Below, one piece after another: positions 22,868-30,677 of a DNA stretch of 64,000 nt. Below the pieces are notes generated by a model. It searched no databases and was not told the origin of the DNA. It saw only the letters and a list, made by a program, of their open reading frames with translations. The stretch is taken from NCBI GenBank assembly GCA_034933245.1, contig JAYFNX010000013.1:62001-126000 (forward strand), given 5' to 3'. Positions within the stretch are counted from its first letter, which is position 1. Each line of letters starts with the position of its first letter. This stretch comes from Pelethousia sp034933245 (GTDB taxonomy: Bacteria > Bacillota > Clostridia > Christensenellales > CAG-138). The translations under genes and the position numbers were made by a program.

Positions 22868-23746
22868 GTGCGGTTGGGTTACGTGGGAGAAACTTCCATA
22901 GAATGCAGCCCGCTCTTGCTGCTGCTGGTGGTTTGGCTTGCCATCTCCGGAACGCTGGCGGCCTGCTTAACGGTGCTGTTAGCCCTTTCGTTGCATGAGC
23001 TTGCCCATGCGCTTATGGCAAGGGGCTTAGGATTTCGGGTGGAGCGAATTGAGCTGCAGCCCTTTGGATTTGTAGCGAGAATTGAGCGGGCGGTTGGCTG
23101 GGATGCATTGGCCGTCTCCGCGGCGGGCCCTCTTTTCAGCCTTTTGACTGCCATGGGTTGCGCTGCTGCCGGTGCAAAATGGACGCTACCCTTTGTAGCG
23201 GCATTTGGAAAGGCCAATTTATCCATCGCCCTGGTCAATCTGTTGCCCGTGCTGCCCTTGGATGGCGGGCGAATGCTCCGGGTGTTTCTATCCCGCTTTT
23301 TTTCGGAAGATACATGCTTGAATTTGGGGGCCGCCATGGGCATGCTGGCAGGGGGCGGACTGTTGGTGCTGGGTATCGCCTTGCTGCTAAGGGGGGAACG
23401 GAACGCTACGGCGGCCATCTTTGGCCTGTTCCTGTTTTTGGCAGCCCTACGGGAGCGGCGGGAGGGGGGACACGCACGCATGGATGCTATGCTCCGCCGG
23501 CACAAAGCGTTACGGCGCGGAGAAAGCATCCGGGTGGTGCATATCGGCGTACATAAGAGCATGTCCGTGTCCGCGGCATTACGCCGCATGCAGGGCGGGG
23601 CCTATACCGTAATCGACGTGCTGGATGACGATATGCGAATGATCGGACGCGCGGAGGAGGCGCGCCTTCTGGCTTTTTTGGCTAGGTCAGGGGGGAACAT
23701 ACCAATCGGAGAGGCGATGAGGATTGACCGAGGCCCCAAAGGGTGA
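22868..23746 (+). CDS. SpoIVFB-like site-2 (M50) metalloprotease
   Basis: GTG start three bases after the SpoIVFA-like gene. The 292-residue membrane protein has the zinc motif HELAH at residues 43-47 and the second motif LPLDGGRML (Asp near 133), as in SpoIVFB, with a C-terminal cytoplasmic CBS-like region (VHIGVHKSMSVSAALRRMQGGAYTVIDVLDDD). SpoIVFB cleaves pro-sigma-K during sporulation. The gene therefore supports a spore-forming host. The sequence ends in MRIDRGPKG with no further domain. Confidence 0.85.
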   Translation: MRLGYVGETSIECSPLLLLLVVWLAISGTLAACLTVLLALSLHELAHALMARGLGFRVERIELQPFGFVARIERAVGWDALAVSAAGPLFSLLTAMGCAAAGAKWTLPFVAAFGKANLSIALVNLLPVLPLDGGRMLRVFLSRFFSEDTCLNLGAAMGMLAGGGLLVLGIALLLRGERNATAAIFGLFLFLAALRERREGGHARMDAMLRRHKALRRGESIRVVHIGVHKSMSVSAALRRMQGGAYTVIDVLDDDMRMIGRAEEARLLAFLARSGGNIPIGEAMRIDRGPKG

Positions 23747-23829
23747 TACACTAAAAATACAACGATTATACAATTTGTCCTTTCAAACCGCACAGCGGCA
23801 CTATATGAGCATTGCGAGATAGTTAATTC

Positions 23830-25359
23830 ATGCGAAAAGAGATCGTGATCGACATCAACCCATACCAAACCCGCGTCGTCCTTTTAGAGGATGGTTTACC
23901 CAGTGAAATCTATATTGAACGCCGGGGTAAAGAGCGCCTGGTGGGAAACATTTACAAGGGCAGAGTACAGAATGTGCTCCCGGGCATGCAAGCGGCCTTT
24001 GTGGATATCGGCTTAGAACGAAATGCTTTCCTCTATGCCGGGGATATCGTGCTGGATAAGGGGGATTTTCAGTTTGGAGAGCACACCAGCGCCCAAAAGG
24101 TAGACGAGGTGCCCAACATTAAGGATATCGTGCGACCTGGGCAAGATATCATGGTGCAGGTGATCAAGGAACCTGTGGGCACAAAGGGCGCCCGGGTAAC
24201 TACGCACATCACCTTGCCGGGCCGCTCCCTGGTGCTCATGCCCACGGTAAATTACATCGGCGTTTCCCGGCGCATTGATGATGAAACGGAGCGGGCGCGG
24301 CTAAAGGCTTCTATCGAGGATCTGAAGCCATCCGGCATGGGCCTGATTGTTCGCACAGCGGCAGAGGGTAAAAGCAAGGAGGATTTTGCCAACGATGTGG
24401 CCTTCCTTACCCGCTTATGGGAACGAATTCGGCAAAAGGGCAAGATGCTTTCGGCGCCACGCCTAATTCACGCGGAAGAGCAGCTTATGTTCCGTACGCT
24501 GCGGGATCTTTTCACCCCGGATATAGACAGGCTGGTTATCAATGACAGGGCGTTTTTTGAAAGAATCAAGGTGGTGGCGGGTATTATATCCCCAACCTTG
24601 CAGGATCGGGTCGTCCTCCACGAGGGGTTGCCGGACGCCTTCGATACATATAAGCTGGAAAACGCCATAGACAAGGCCCTTTGTCACAAAGTATGGCTGA
24701 AAAACGGTGGGTATATCATTATTGACCAAACCGAGGCGCTCACTACCATCGATGTAAACACAGGGAAGTACATTGGGAACGACAGCCTGCAAGAGACCAT
24801 TACCCAAACCAACTGCGAGGCGGCACGGGAAATTGCCAGGCAGCTCCGGCTACGGGATATCAGCGGCATCATTATCATCGATTTTATCGATATGGATGAG
24901 ATTGTGGATAAGGAGCGGGTGCTGGAGACCCTCCGTACCGAATTAAAAAGGGACCGTACAAAATCCAATGTGCTGGGCATCACCCAATTGGGCTTGGTGG
25001 AGATGACCCGCAAAAAAACCCGTCAGTGCATCTCCAATACGCTGCAGGCTTCCTGCCCTTATTGCGGCGGGGACGGCAAGGTGCTTTCCCGGGAAACCAT
25101 TGTGCTGAAGGTGCGTAAGCGCCTCATGCGGGCCCTCTCTGAGGGCGGCTCCGGCGCATATTTGGTGCGCCTTAGTCCTTCCGTGGCGGATCTGATCGAA
25201 GAGTACAGCGAGGAAGACACTCCATTGCTTCCCAAGGTGCCGGGCCACGCCATCTATATTCAGCCGGTTCCCGGCATGCACTTGCAGGAATTCACCATTT
25301 CTCCCATTACATCGCAGGAGGAATTGAAGCACGTGCGAGGCGTTGCGAAGGCGTATTAA
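23830..25359 (+). CDS. rng: Ribonuclease G/E
   Basis: The 509-residue protein has an S1 domain (GNIYKGRVQNVLPGMQAAFVDIGLERNAFLYAGDI, about 37-120) and the RNase E/G catalytic region with GGYIIIDQTEALTTIDVNTGKYIG (metal-binding Asp residues), GIIIIDFIDM and the zinc-link CPYCGGDGKV. It lacks the long C-terminal scaffold of RNase E, so RNase G is the better name. It processes rRNA and mRNA 5' ends. The upstream ribosome site is weak. A GC-rich bidirectional terminator follows. Confidence 0.93.
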   Translation: MRKEIVIDINPYQTRVVLLEDGLPSEIYIERRGKERLVGNIYKGRVQNVLPGMQAAFVDIGLERNAFLYAGDIVLDKGDFQFGEHTSAQKVDEVPNIKDIVRPGQDIMVQVIKEPVGTKGARVTTHITLPGRSLVLMPTVNYIGVSRRIDDETERARLKASIEDLKPSGMGLIVRTAAEGKSKEDFANDVAFLTRLWERIRQKGKMLSAPRLIHAEEQLMFRTLRDLFTPDIDRLVINDRAFFERIKVVAGIISPTLQDRVVLHEGLPDAFDTYKLENAIDKALCHKVWLKNGGYIIIDQTEALTTIDVNTGKYIGNDSLQETITQTNCEAAREIARQLRLRDISGIIIIDFIDMDEIVDKERVLETLRTELKRDRTKSNVLGITQLGLVEMTRKKTRQCISNTLQASCPYCGGDGKVLSRETIVLKVRKRLMRALSEGGSGAYLVRLSPSVADLIEEYSEEDTPLLPKVPGHAIYIQPVPGMHLQEFTISPITSQEELKHVRGVAKAY

Positions 25360-25375
25360 AAAAAGATAAACATGG

Positions 25376-25424
25376 CCCGCGCACACACGCGGGCCATAAA
25401 TTTATTCTGGCGGCATCCTGCCGC
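25376..25424. terminator. Bidirectional terminator pair between rng and the ABC operon
   Basis: GGCCCGCG CACACA CGCGGGCC (25376-25397) has T-rich flanks on both strands (TTTTTTT on the minus strand, TTTATT on the plus). A second stem GGCGGCA TCC TGCCGCC follows at 25408-25424. Confidence 0.75.
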
Positions 25425-25477
25425 CGGTCTGACCCCACGCCGCCGCGGGGCCAAACTTTATGCAACCGGGGCCGCCT

Positions 25478-26281
25478 TTAGGAAAGCAGCGCGCGGTCGT
25501 TTGCAAATTTTTGGCCGCTGACCTGGGAGAAGCGGGCGATGAGATCCTCAACGGTAAGCTGCTTTTTTGCATCTCCGGCAATATCCAGAGCGATGCTGCC
25601 TTCATGCATCATGATGAGCCGGTTGCCGTGTTCAATGGCATCCCGCATATTGTGGGTGACCATCATGGCCGTGAGGCCATGCTTGGCGATGATATGGTCG
25701 GAAAGCGCCAATACTTTGGCCGCCGTGCGGGGATCCAAAGCCGCCGTATGCTCATCCAACAATAGAAGCTTGGGCTTTTGCAGGGTAGCCATCAAAAGGG
25801 TGAGGGCTTGGCGCTGTCCGCCGCTCAAAAGGCCCACTTTGGTAGAGAGCCGTCCCTCCAGCCCCAGATCCAATGTCTTTAGCTTTTCGCAATATTTCTC
25901 CCGCTCTTTGGCTGAGATACCCCACCGCAGGCCACGGCTCTTTCCCCGGCGGTAGGCCATCGCCAGGTTTTCCTCAATGCCCATGCCCGCAGCCGTACCC
26001 ATCATCGGGTCCTGAAAGACCCGGCCCAGCAGGCGGGCCCGTTTGTGCTCGGGCATTTTTGTGATATTCTGCCCATCCAGCATTACCTGCCCGGCATCGG
26101 CCGGATATACGCCGGCAATTAGGTTTAATAACGTACTTTTACCCGCACCGTTTCCACCGATGACGGTTACAAAGTCCCCTTCTTGAAAAGTAAGGGAGAG
26201 GTTCTCAATGGCTACCTTCTGGTTGATGGTGCCCTTGTTAAAGGTTTTGCTCAGGCAGCTAATTTCCAGCATGTTATTCAT
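25478..26281 (-). CDS. ABC transporter ATP-binding protein (TrpZ-type)
   Basis: The 267-residue ATPase has Walker A GGNGAGKST, Q-loop, signature LSGGQRQAL and Walker B KLLLLDEHTAAL followed by the H-loop THN. It resembles ATPases paired with branched-chain-type permeases and PF04392 binding proteins, as in the tryptophan importer TrpXYZ and related systems. It is the third gene of a three-gene operon whose leader encodes a Tyr/Phe-rich peptide, so an aromatic amino acid is the favoured substrate. Confidence 0.88.
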   Translation of the reverse strand: MNNMLEISCLSKTFNKGTINQKVAIENLSLTFQEGDFVTVIGGNGAGKSTLLNLIAGVYPADAGQVMLDGQNITKMPEHKRARLLGRVFQDPMMGTAAGMGIEENLAMAYRRGKSRGLRWGISAKEREKYCEKLKTLDLGLEGRLSTKVGLLSGGQRQALTLLMATLQKPKLLLLDEHTAALDPRTAAKVLALSDHIIAKHGLTAMMVTHNMRDAIEHGNRLIMMHEGSIALDIAGDAKKQLTVEDLIARFSQVSGQKFANDRALLS

Positions 26282-26290
26282 AAGCGCCTC

Positions 26291-27163
26291 CTATCTGCCC
26301 GAAATGGACTTCTTCAGGGCGGGGATAGCCAGGGCAAAAGCCACGGTGGCTGCGCTGAAGAGCTTAAGATCGTTCGTGTTTAGGCCTGCCTGTAGCACGA
26401 AAGCGATGATGATGTAATACACCACGGCGCCCAGGATGATGGATCCCATGCGCAAAGCAAAATTCGCTTGCTTCCCCACGATTACTTCACCGATAATGAC
26501 GCTGGCAAGGCCAATCACAATGGCGCCACGCCCCATCTGCACATCCGAGAATCCCTGATATTGCGAGAGCAGCGCACCCGAAAGTCCCACGAGCCCGTTG
26601 GAGATGGTAAGGCCCAAAAGCTTCATAGTATCCGTATTTACGCCTTGGGCGCGGGCCATATGGCCATTGTTGCCGGTGGCGCGGATGGCACAACCTACCT
26701 CTGTTCCAAAGAACCAATACAGAATGCAGATTACCACCAGGGCGAAAAGACCGCCCACCATGATGGCTTGGGGAATACTTTGCAGGGTGATGATGGTTTT
26801 CTGCCCTAAGAGCGGTACGTTTGCCCGGCCCATAATACGCATATTTATGGAATATAAGGCCAGCTGGGTTAGGATGCCGGAGAGGATGGCGGGGATTCGA
26901 AGCTTGGTATGCAGCAGCCCCGTAATGGCCCCCGCGGCCATGCCGGCCAGCGTGGCGAAGAATAGCGTAAGCAAGGGATCCATCCCGTTTGTAATCAGAA
27001 TCGCGCTCACCGCTCCGCCCGTGCAAAGGCTACCGTCCACAGTCAGGTCCGCGTAATCCAGCACCTTATAGGTGAGAAAGACCCCCAGGGCCATGATGCC
27101 CCAAAGGATGCCCTGCGAGACAGCACCGGGGCACGCCGCGAGAAAAGAAACAAGGAATTGCAT
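26291..27163 (-). CDS. ABC transporter permease (TrpY-type)
   Basis: The 290-residue protein has eight to nine hydrophobic helices and branched-chain-type permease motifs: GIMALGVFLTYKVLDYADLTVDGS near the N-terminus and EVGCAIRATGNNGHMARAQGVNTDTMKLLGLTISNGLVGLSGALLSQYQGF. It is nine bases upstream of the ATPase gene and 76 bases downstream of the binding protein gene. Substrate specificity cannot be read from this subunit. Confidence 0.88.
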   Translation of the reverse strand: MQFLVSFLAACPGAVSQGILWGIMALGVFLTYKVLDYADLTVDGSLCTGGAVSAILITNGMDPLLTLFFATLAGMAAGAITGLLHTKLRIPAILSGILTQLALYSINMRIMGRANVPLLGQKTIITLQSIPQAIMVGGLFALVVICILYWFFGTEVGCAIRATGNNGHMARAQGVNTDTMKLLGLTISNGLVGLSGALLSQYQGFSDVQMGRGAIVIGLASVIIGEVIVGKQANFALRMGSIILGAVVYYIIIAFVLQAGLNTNDLKLFSAATVAFALAIPALKKSISGR

Positions 27164-27239
27164 GGAAGGTTACGCCCTTTCGTGTCATTGGATTTCTTCC
27201 GGCCCTACAGCGCAGGGCCGGAAGTTTTACGATGGAAGT

Positions 27240-28262
27240 TTATTTCAGATCCGCCGGGATGGTGATTCCCAACTGGGAGGCAATTTCTTCATTGATGGTG
27301 AGCTCCAAGTCGGCATTGCAGTATTCAATGGGCATGGTGGCCGTGTCTGCGCCTTCGGAGAGAATCTTTACGGCTTGGGCAGCGGTTTGCAAGCCAAGTT
27401 GCTTGTAGCTGATGCCATAGGTGGCAAGGCCGCCCGCGTTGACCATGTTGGATTCGCCGCAGATGATGGGGATGCCGGCGGGCGTGGCAACCATGGAGAC
27501 GGTCGCCATGGTATCCGCCAGAAGGTTATCCGTGGGGATGTAAATGGCGTCCACTTTGCTCACGGCGGTCTGGGCAACAGCCTGCACCTCATTGGAAGCG
27601 GACACGGTGAAATCCATAACGGTTAGGCCTTTTGCTTCCAAAGCTTCCCGCGCCATGTTGGCTTGCAGAATGGAGTTATCCTCGCTGGAATTATACATGA
27701 TGCCCACGGTCTTGGCTTCAGGAGCCAGTTTGATAAGCAGATCAACCTGCTGCGCCACAGGATTCATATCCGAGGTACCCGAAACATTGCCCCCCGGGGC
27801 TTCGTTGCTGGCGGCAAGGCCTGCGGAGACGGGGTCCGTAACGGCCGTGACCAGAATGGGGATATCCTTGGTAGCCTGGGCGGCCGCCTGGGCGGCGGGT
27901 GTTGCAATTGCCATAATCAGCTCCACACCGTCGTTTACGAACTTGGTGGCGATGGTGGAGCAAATAGCCTGCTCACCCTGGGCGTTCTGTACGTCGACTT
28001 CCACAGGCAGACCAGAAGCGTTCAGCCCCTCCAAGAAGCCTTCACAGGCCGCATCCAAAGCGGCATGCTGGGTAAGCTGGATTACGCCGACCTTGAAGGT
28101 TTTGGCTTCTGAAGTTTCGACGGGGGCGGCGGAATTTTCCGTGGAAGCAGCCTCGGTGGCAGCGGGCGCCTCGGTGGCGGCCGGAGCTGCGGCGGGAGCG
28201 GTACAAGCGCACAGGCTCAGAACCAGGGCCAATGCTACAACGATATGAATCATCTTCTTCAT
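27240..28262 (-). CDS. ABC transporter substrate-binding lipoprotein (TrpX-type, PF04392)
   Basis: The 340-residue protein has a lipoprotein signal (KKMIHIVVALALVLSLCAC), an Ala/Glu/Thr-rich linker (residues about 22-55) and the PF04392 fold: FKVGVIQLTQHAALDAACEGFLEGL, DIPILVTAVTDPVSAGL, VGIMYNSSEDNS, IYIPTDNLLADTMATVSMVA, IPIICGESNMVNAGGLATYGISY. The last block lines the ligand pocket. It is the first structural gene, preceded by AAGAAGGAGAAACCGTT and by an attenuator. I infer Tyr/Phe uptake from the leader peptide; the family also contains Trp and peptide/other binders. Confidence 0.88.
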   Translation of the reverse strand: MKKMIHIVVALALVLSLCACTAPAAAPAATEAPAATEAASTENSAAPVETSEAKTFKVGVIQLTQHAALDAACEGFLEGLNASGLPVEVDVQNAQGEQAICSTIATKFVNDGVELIMAIATPAAQAAAQATKDIPILVTAVTDPVSAGLAASNEAPGGNVSGTSDMNPVAQQVDLLIKLAPEAKTVGIMYNSSEDNSILQANMAREALEAKGLTVMDFTVSASNEVQAVAQTAVSKVDAIYIPTDNLLADTMATVSMVATPAGIPIICGESNMVNAGGLATYGISYKQLGLQTAAQAVKILSEGADTATMPIEYCNADLELTINEEIASQLGITIPADLK

Positions 28263-28293
28263 AACGGTTTCTCCTTCTTTTCCTGAAATCTAT

Positions 28294-28329
28294 GAAAAAA
28301 GCGGCCCCGCCTTCAGGACGGGACCGCTT
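28294..28329 (-). terminator. Attenuator terminator upstream of the ABC operon
   Basis: Read on the minus strand, AGCGGTCCCGTCC TGAA GGCGGGGCCGCT is followed by TTTTTT and lies between the leader peptide stop and the ribosome site of the binding protein gene. A terminator in a 5' leader implies regulated read-through. Confidence 0.85.
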
Positions 28330-28347
28330 GTTTCATCCAAATTGGAT

Positions 28348-28527
28348 TTAGCAGGCGCATCGTCTCTTCGGGCGAATCGCAGGGATATTCCTAAAGTAAA
28401 AGGAATAATAAAAGAGTTCGCTAAAGTAGCGAACTCCATTGGTAAAAGCGAACGCGCAAGAATCCACGCAGGAAGCAGCAGCGCGGTGACAGACGGTATG
28501 CATACTGGCGACAGCATGGGTTTTCAT
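28348..28527 (-). CDS. Aromatic-rich leader peptide (59 residues) of the ABC operon
   Basis: An ATG at 28527 preceded by AGAAAGGAGCGCCGCT opens a 59-codon frame ending just before the attenuator. Residues 34-45 read YFSELFYYSFYF: eight aromatic residues of twelve; the whole peptide has six Phe and four Tyr and no Trp. The codons for this run lie in and just after a perfect 10-bp hairpin (GAGTTCGCTA CTT TAGCGAACTC), followed by a second stem TATTCCT...AGGAATA. This is the architecture of a ribosome-stalling attenuator sensing charged tRNA-Phe/tRNA-Tyr. Direct sequence evidence is strong; the switching mechanism is inference. Confidence 0.75.
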   Translation of the reverse strand: MKTHAVASMHTVCHRAAASCVDSCAFAFTNGVRYFSELFYYSFYFRNIPAIRPKRRCAC

Positions 28528-28572
28528 AGCGGCGCTCCTTTCTGCTTTACGGCAATTAAAACTATGGGTCAG

Positions 28573-28601
28573 ATTATATATTATGTATCATTTTGTGTCA
28601 A
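28573..28601 (-). promoter_or_regulatory. Consensus sigma-A promoter of the ABC operon
   Basis: On the minus strand: TTGACA (28601-28596), 17-base spacer, TATAAT (28578-28573). Transcription would start near 28566, giving a leader of about 300 nucleotides that contains the leader peptide and attenuator. Confidence 0.85.
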
Positions 28602-28697
28602 CCCCATTTTTTAAATACATCCGAAACAAAATATGGCTATTTTAAAGGCGCTTGAATCAAAATATGGAAGAGCGAGGATGCAACCTATGCATAAATA

Positions 28698-28738
28698 CAA
28701 AGGAGCGGGAAATGCGGCGGCATTTCTCACTCCTTTGC
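28698..28738 (-). terminator. Hairpin downstream of spoIVA
   Basis: AAAGGAG..GGAAATGC / GCATTTCTC.CTCCTTT is a long stem about 35 bases past the spoIVA stop on the minus strand, followed by a modest T-rich stretch. Confidence 0.55.
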
Positions 28739-28768
28739 AGGTCCCTTATGGTTGGAAGCTACGATACG

Positions 28769-30247
28769 TTAGAGCAAAATACAGATGAGTCCATTGCAGC
28801 CGTCGTTTACCATGCGCTGAACGGTGGATTGCAGCTTTTGCTGCACTTCGTCCGGCATGCGGTCCACCTTGGCGGCCATCCCGTCCTTGACCAGGTCATA
28901 AAGGGGCTTGCCGAAAATATTGGTTTGCCATAGATCATTGGGGTCCTTTTTATAAGCATCCGTAAGGTAGCGCATAAACTCCAAACTCTGTTCCTCGGTG
29001 CCAACCAGGGGCGATATTTCACTTTCCACATCAATCCGGATCAGATGCATACCGGAAGCCCTGGCCTTTAGCCGCACACCATACCGCCCGCCCTGCTGCA
29101 TAAGGGACGGCTCCTCCAAACACATTTCTTCCATGGAGGGAGGAACCATGCCGTAGCCTGTGGCGTTGGCTCGCTGGAGAGCAAAGCGGATCCGATCGTA
29201 CTCCCGCTTGGCTCCCACAAATTCCCGCATGGTAGCAATCAAGTGGGCATCATCCTTGATTTCGTATCCGCACTCCTCTCCCAAAATGGTATAAAACATG
29301 CCTTCGATCGGCCGGATTTCCAACTCCACTTGGCCACTGCCAAGGGATACTTGCCGAAGGGTGATCCGCTCAAAACCTTCAATATCTTGCAAGGCGTCGA
29401 GAACGGCGGTATAGTCCCGCATACGGGATACGCCGGGAAGGATGTTTCCCAGTGGTTCCATGATGCGCTTCATCAGCCAATGCTCCCTGCCGAGTGCGCT
29501 GAGCCAGCCGGGCATACATAGCTGCATCATACGCATGGGGAATTCATAGAGCATACTCTCCAGCATCCCGGTTGCCGCTTCGGCACTCATATGCATAGCG
29601 TCCAGAGGCTGCACCGGCGCTCCATACTTTGTTCCCAAGGAATCGGCCAACTGCTTTGTTTCCGCATCCTCGGGGTGGGTGCTATTAAGGAGAATGACGA
29701 AGGGTTTCCCTTGCTCCCGCAGTTCCATGACGACCCGCTGTTCCGCTTCCACATAGCTTTCGCGCGTAATTTGGCCGATGCTGCCATCCGTGGTGACAAC
29801 CACGCCAATGGTGGAATGCTCGGTAATTACTTTGCGGGTGCCCATCTCCGCAGCGTCTTCAAAGGGGATATCATAATCAAACCAGGGGGTACGCACCATG
29901 CGAGGCATATCGTTTTCGGTATGACCCGTGGCCCCCTTAACCATATAGCCCACACAATCTACCATACGAATGCGCACTTCCGCGCCTTCCACCAGGGAAA
30001 GCCGGGCGGCTTCGTTGGGAACGAACTTGGGCTGGGTTGTCATGATGGTGGTTCCTGCCGCGCTTTGCGGCAATTCATCCCGCAGCCGTGCTTTTTCGTG
30101 TTCATCCTGCATGCCGGGCAGCACCAGTATATCCATAAAGCGTTTGATAAAGGTGGATTTGCCCGTGCGCACCGGCCCAACCACGCCAATATAAATATCC
30201 CCGTTCGTCCGCTCGGCAATATCCCGATACAGCTCTATGCGATCCAT
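28769..30247 (-). CDS. spoIVA: Stage IV sporulation protein A
   Basis: The 492-residue protein is full-length SpoIVA: N-terminal ATPase with Walker A GPVRTGKST (about 24-32), DELPQSAAGTTIMTTQPKFVPNEA, the VDCVGYMVKGA segment and HSTIGVVVTTDGSI, then the middle and C-terminal domains ending MVNDGCNGLICILL. It polymerises on the forespore surface with ATP hydrolysis and forms the basement layer of the spore coat. GGGGAGGTAGCGGTAT precedes the ATG. A possible sigma-E promoter lies about 45-70 bases upstream. This is the strongest evidence for sporulation. Confidence 0.97.
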   Translation of the reverse strand: MDRIELYRDIAERTNGDIYIGVVGPVRTGKSTFIKRFMDILVLPGMQDEHEKARLRDELPQSAAGTTIMTTQPKFVPNEAARLSLVEGAEVRIRMVDCVGYMVKGATGHTENDMPRMVRTPWFDYDIPFEDAAEMGTRKVITEHSTIGVVVTTDGSIGQITRESYVEAEQRVVMELREQGKPFVILLNSTHPEDAETKQLADSLGTKYGAPVQPLDAMHMSAEAATGMLESMLYEFPMRMMQLCMPGWLSALGREHWLMKRIMEPLGNILPGVSRMRDYTAVLDALQDIEGFERITLRQVSLGSGQVELEIRPIEGMFYTILGEECGYEIKDDAHLIATMREFVGAKREYDRIRFALQRANATGYGMVPPSMEEMCLEEPSLMQQGGRYGVRLKARASGMHLIRIDVESEISPLVGTEEQSLEFMRYLTDAYKKDPNDLWQTNIFGKPLYDLVKDGMAAKVDRMPDEVQQKLQSTVQRMVNDGCNGLICILL

Positions 30248-30290
30248 ATACCGCTACCTCCCCGCGATTTGCATTAAGCATTAGCATTAG

Positions 30291-30319
30291 ATATATATGT
30301 GGCGGAGGGCATATTATGC
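30291..30319 (-). promoter_or_regulatory. Possible sigma-E promoter of spoIVA
   Basis: On the minus strand GCATAAT (30319-30313) and CATATATAT (30299-30291) are separated by 13 bases, resembling mother-cell sigma-E promoters (ATA-type -35, CATA-type -10). spoIVA is sigma-E-controlled in known spore formers. Confidence 0.4.
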
Positions 30320-30405
30320 ATGAAAAGGCAGGCGGATCCGGGTTGTTGTAATAGCCAAAGCAGGGATATATACTAGAGCCGGGGAAGCGAAGGAGGACAG
30401 GGGAT

Positions 30406-30633
30406 TTGATCACCATTTTTAACCGCCGGGAAGTATGCATTACCCGCTTGGCGAAGGAGCGGATTCGGGTTCGCTCCCTACTGGACGGCCTTGGCATTGA
30501 AAATCAAACGGTTGTGGGTACGCTTGGAAGCGCAGGCAGATATCACGGTATGCCGGGCATCCGTTGGGAGCATGCCTATGAATACCGTGTGTATGTTCAA
30601 AAAAGGAGATTGACAGAGCCATTGCAGCGGTAA
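30406..30633 (+). CDS. Conserved small protein, unknown function
   Basis: TTG start with AGGAGG at 30391-30396 gives 75 residues: MITIFNRREVCITRLAKERIRVRSLLDGLGIENQTVV...RWEHAYEYRVYVQKR. The layout (V/I-T-I/L-Y/F-N-x-x-E/R-V, then a helix with A..R..L...GI, then Y-x-V-Y-V) matches a short clostridial family of unknown function predicted to have a beta-alpha-beta fold. The gene is divergent from spoIVA and convergent with der, with a shared terminator. Confidence rests on ribosome site and pattern. Confidence 0.65.
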   Translation: MITIFNRREVCITRLAKERIRVRSLLDGLGIENQTVVGTLGSAGRYHGMPGIRWEHAYEYRVYVQKRRLTEPLQR

Positions 30634-30644
30634 GAAAAGGATAA

Positions 30645-30672
30645 AAAAATCCGCGTCCTTTTCACGCGGATA
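30645..30672. terminator. Bidirectional terminator between the small gene and der
   Basis: ATCCGCGT CCTTTTC ACGCGGAT with A-rich and T-rich flanks separates two convergent genes. Confidence 0.75.
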
Positions 30673-30677
30673 AAGGT

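Noticed and set aside
28262..28566. T-box riboswitch before the ABC operon
   Set aside because: No GGGTGGNACCGCG T-box sequence or specifier stem is visible; a leader peptide explains the terminator better.
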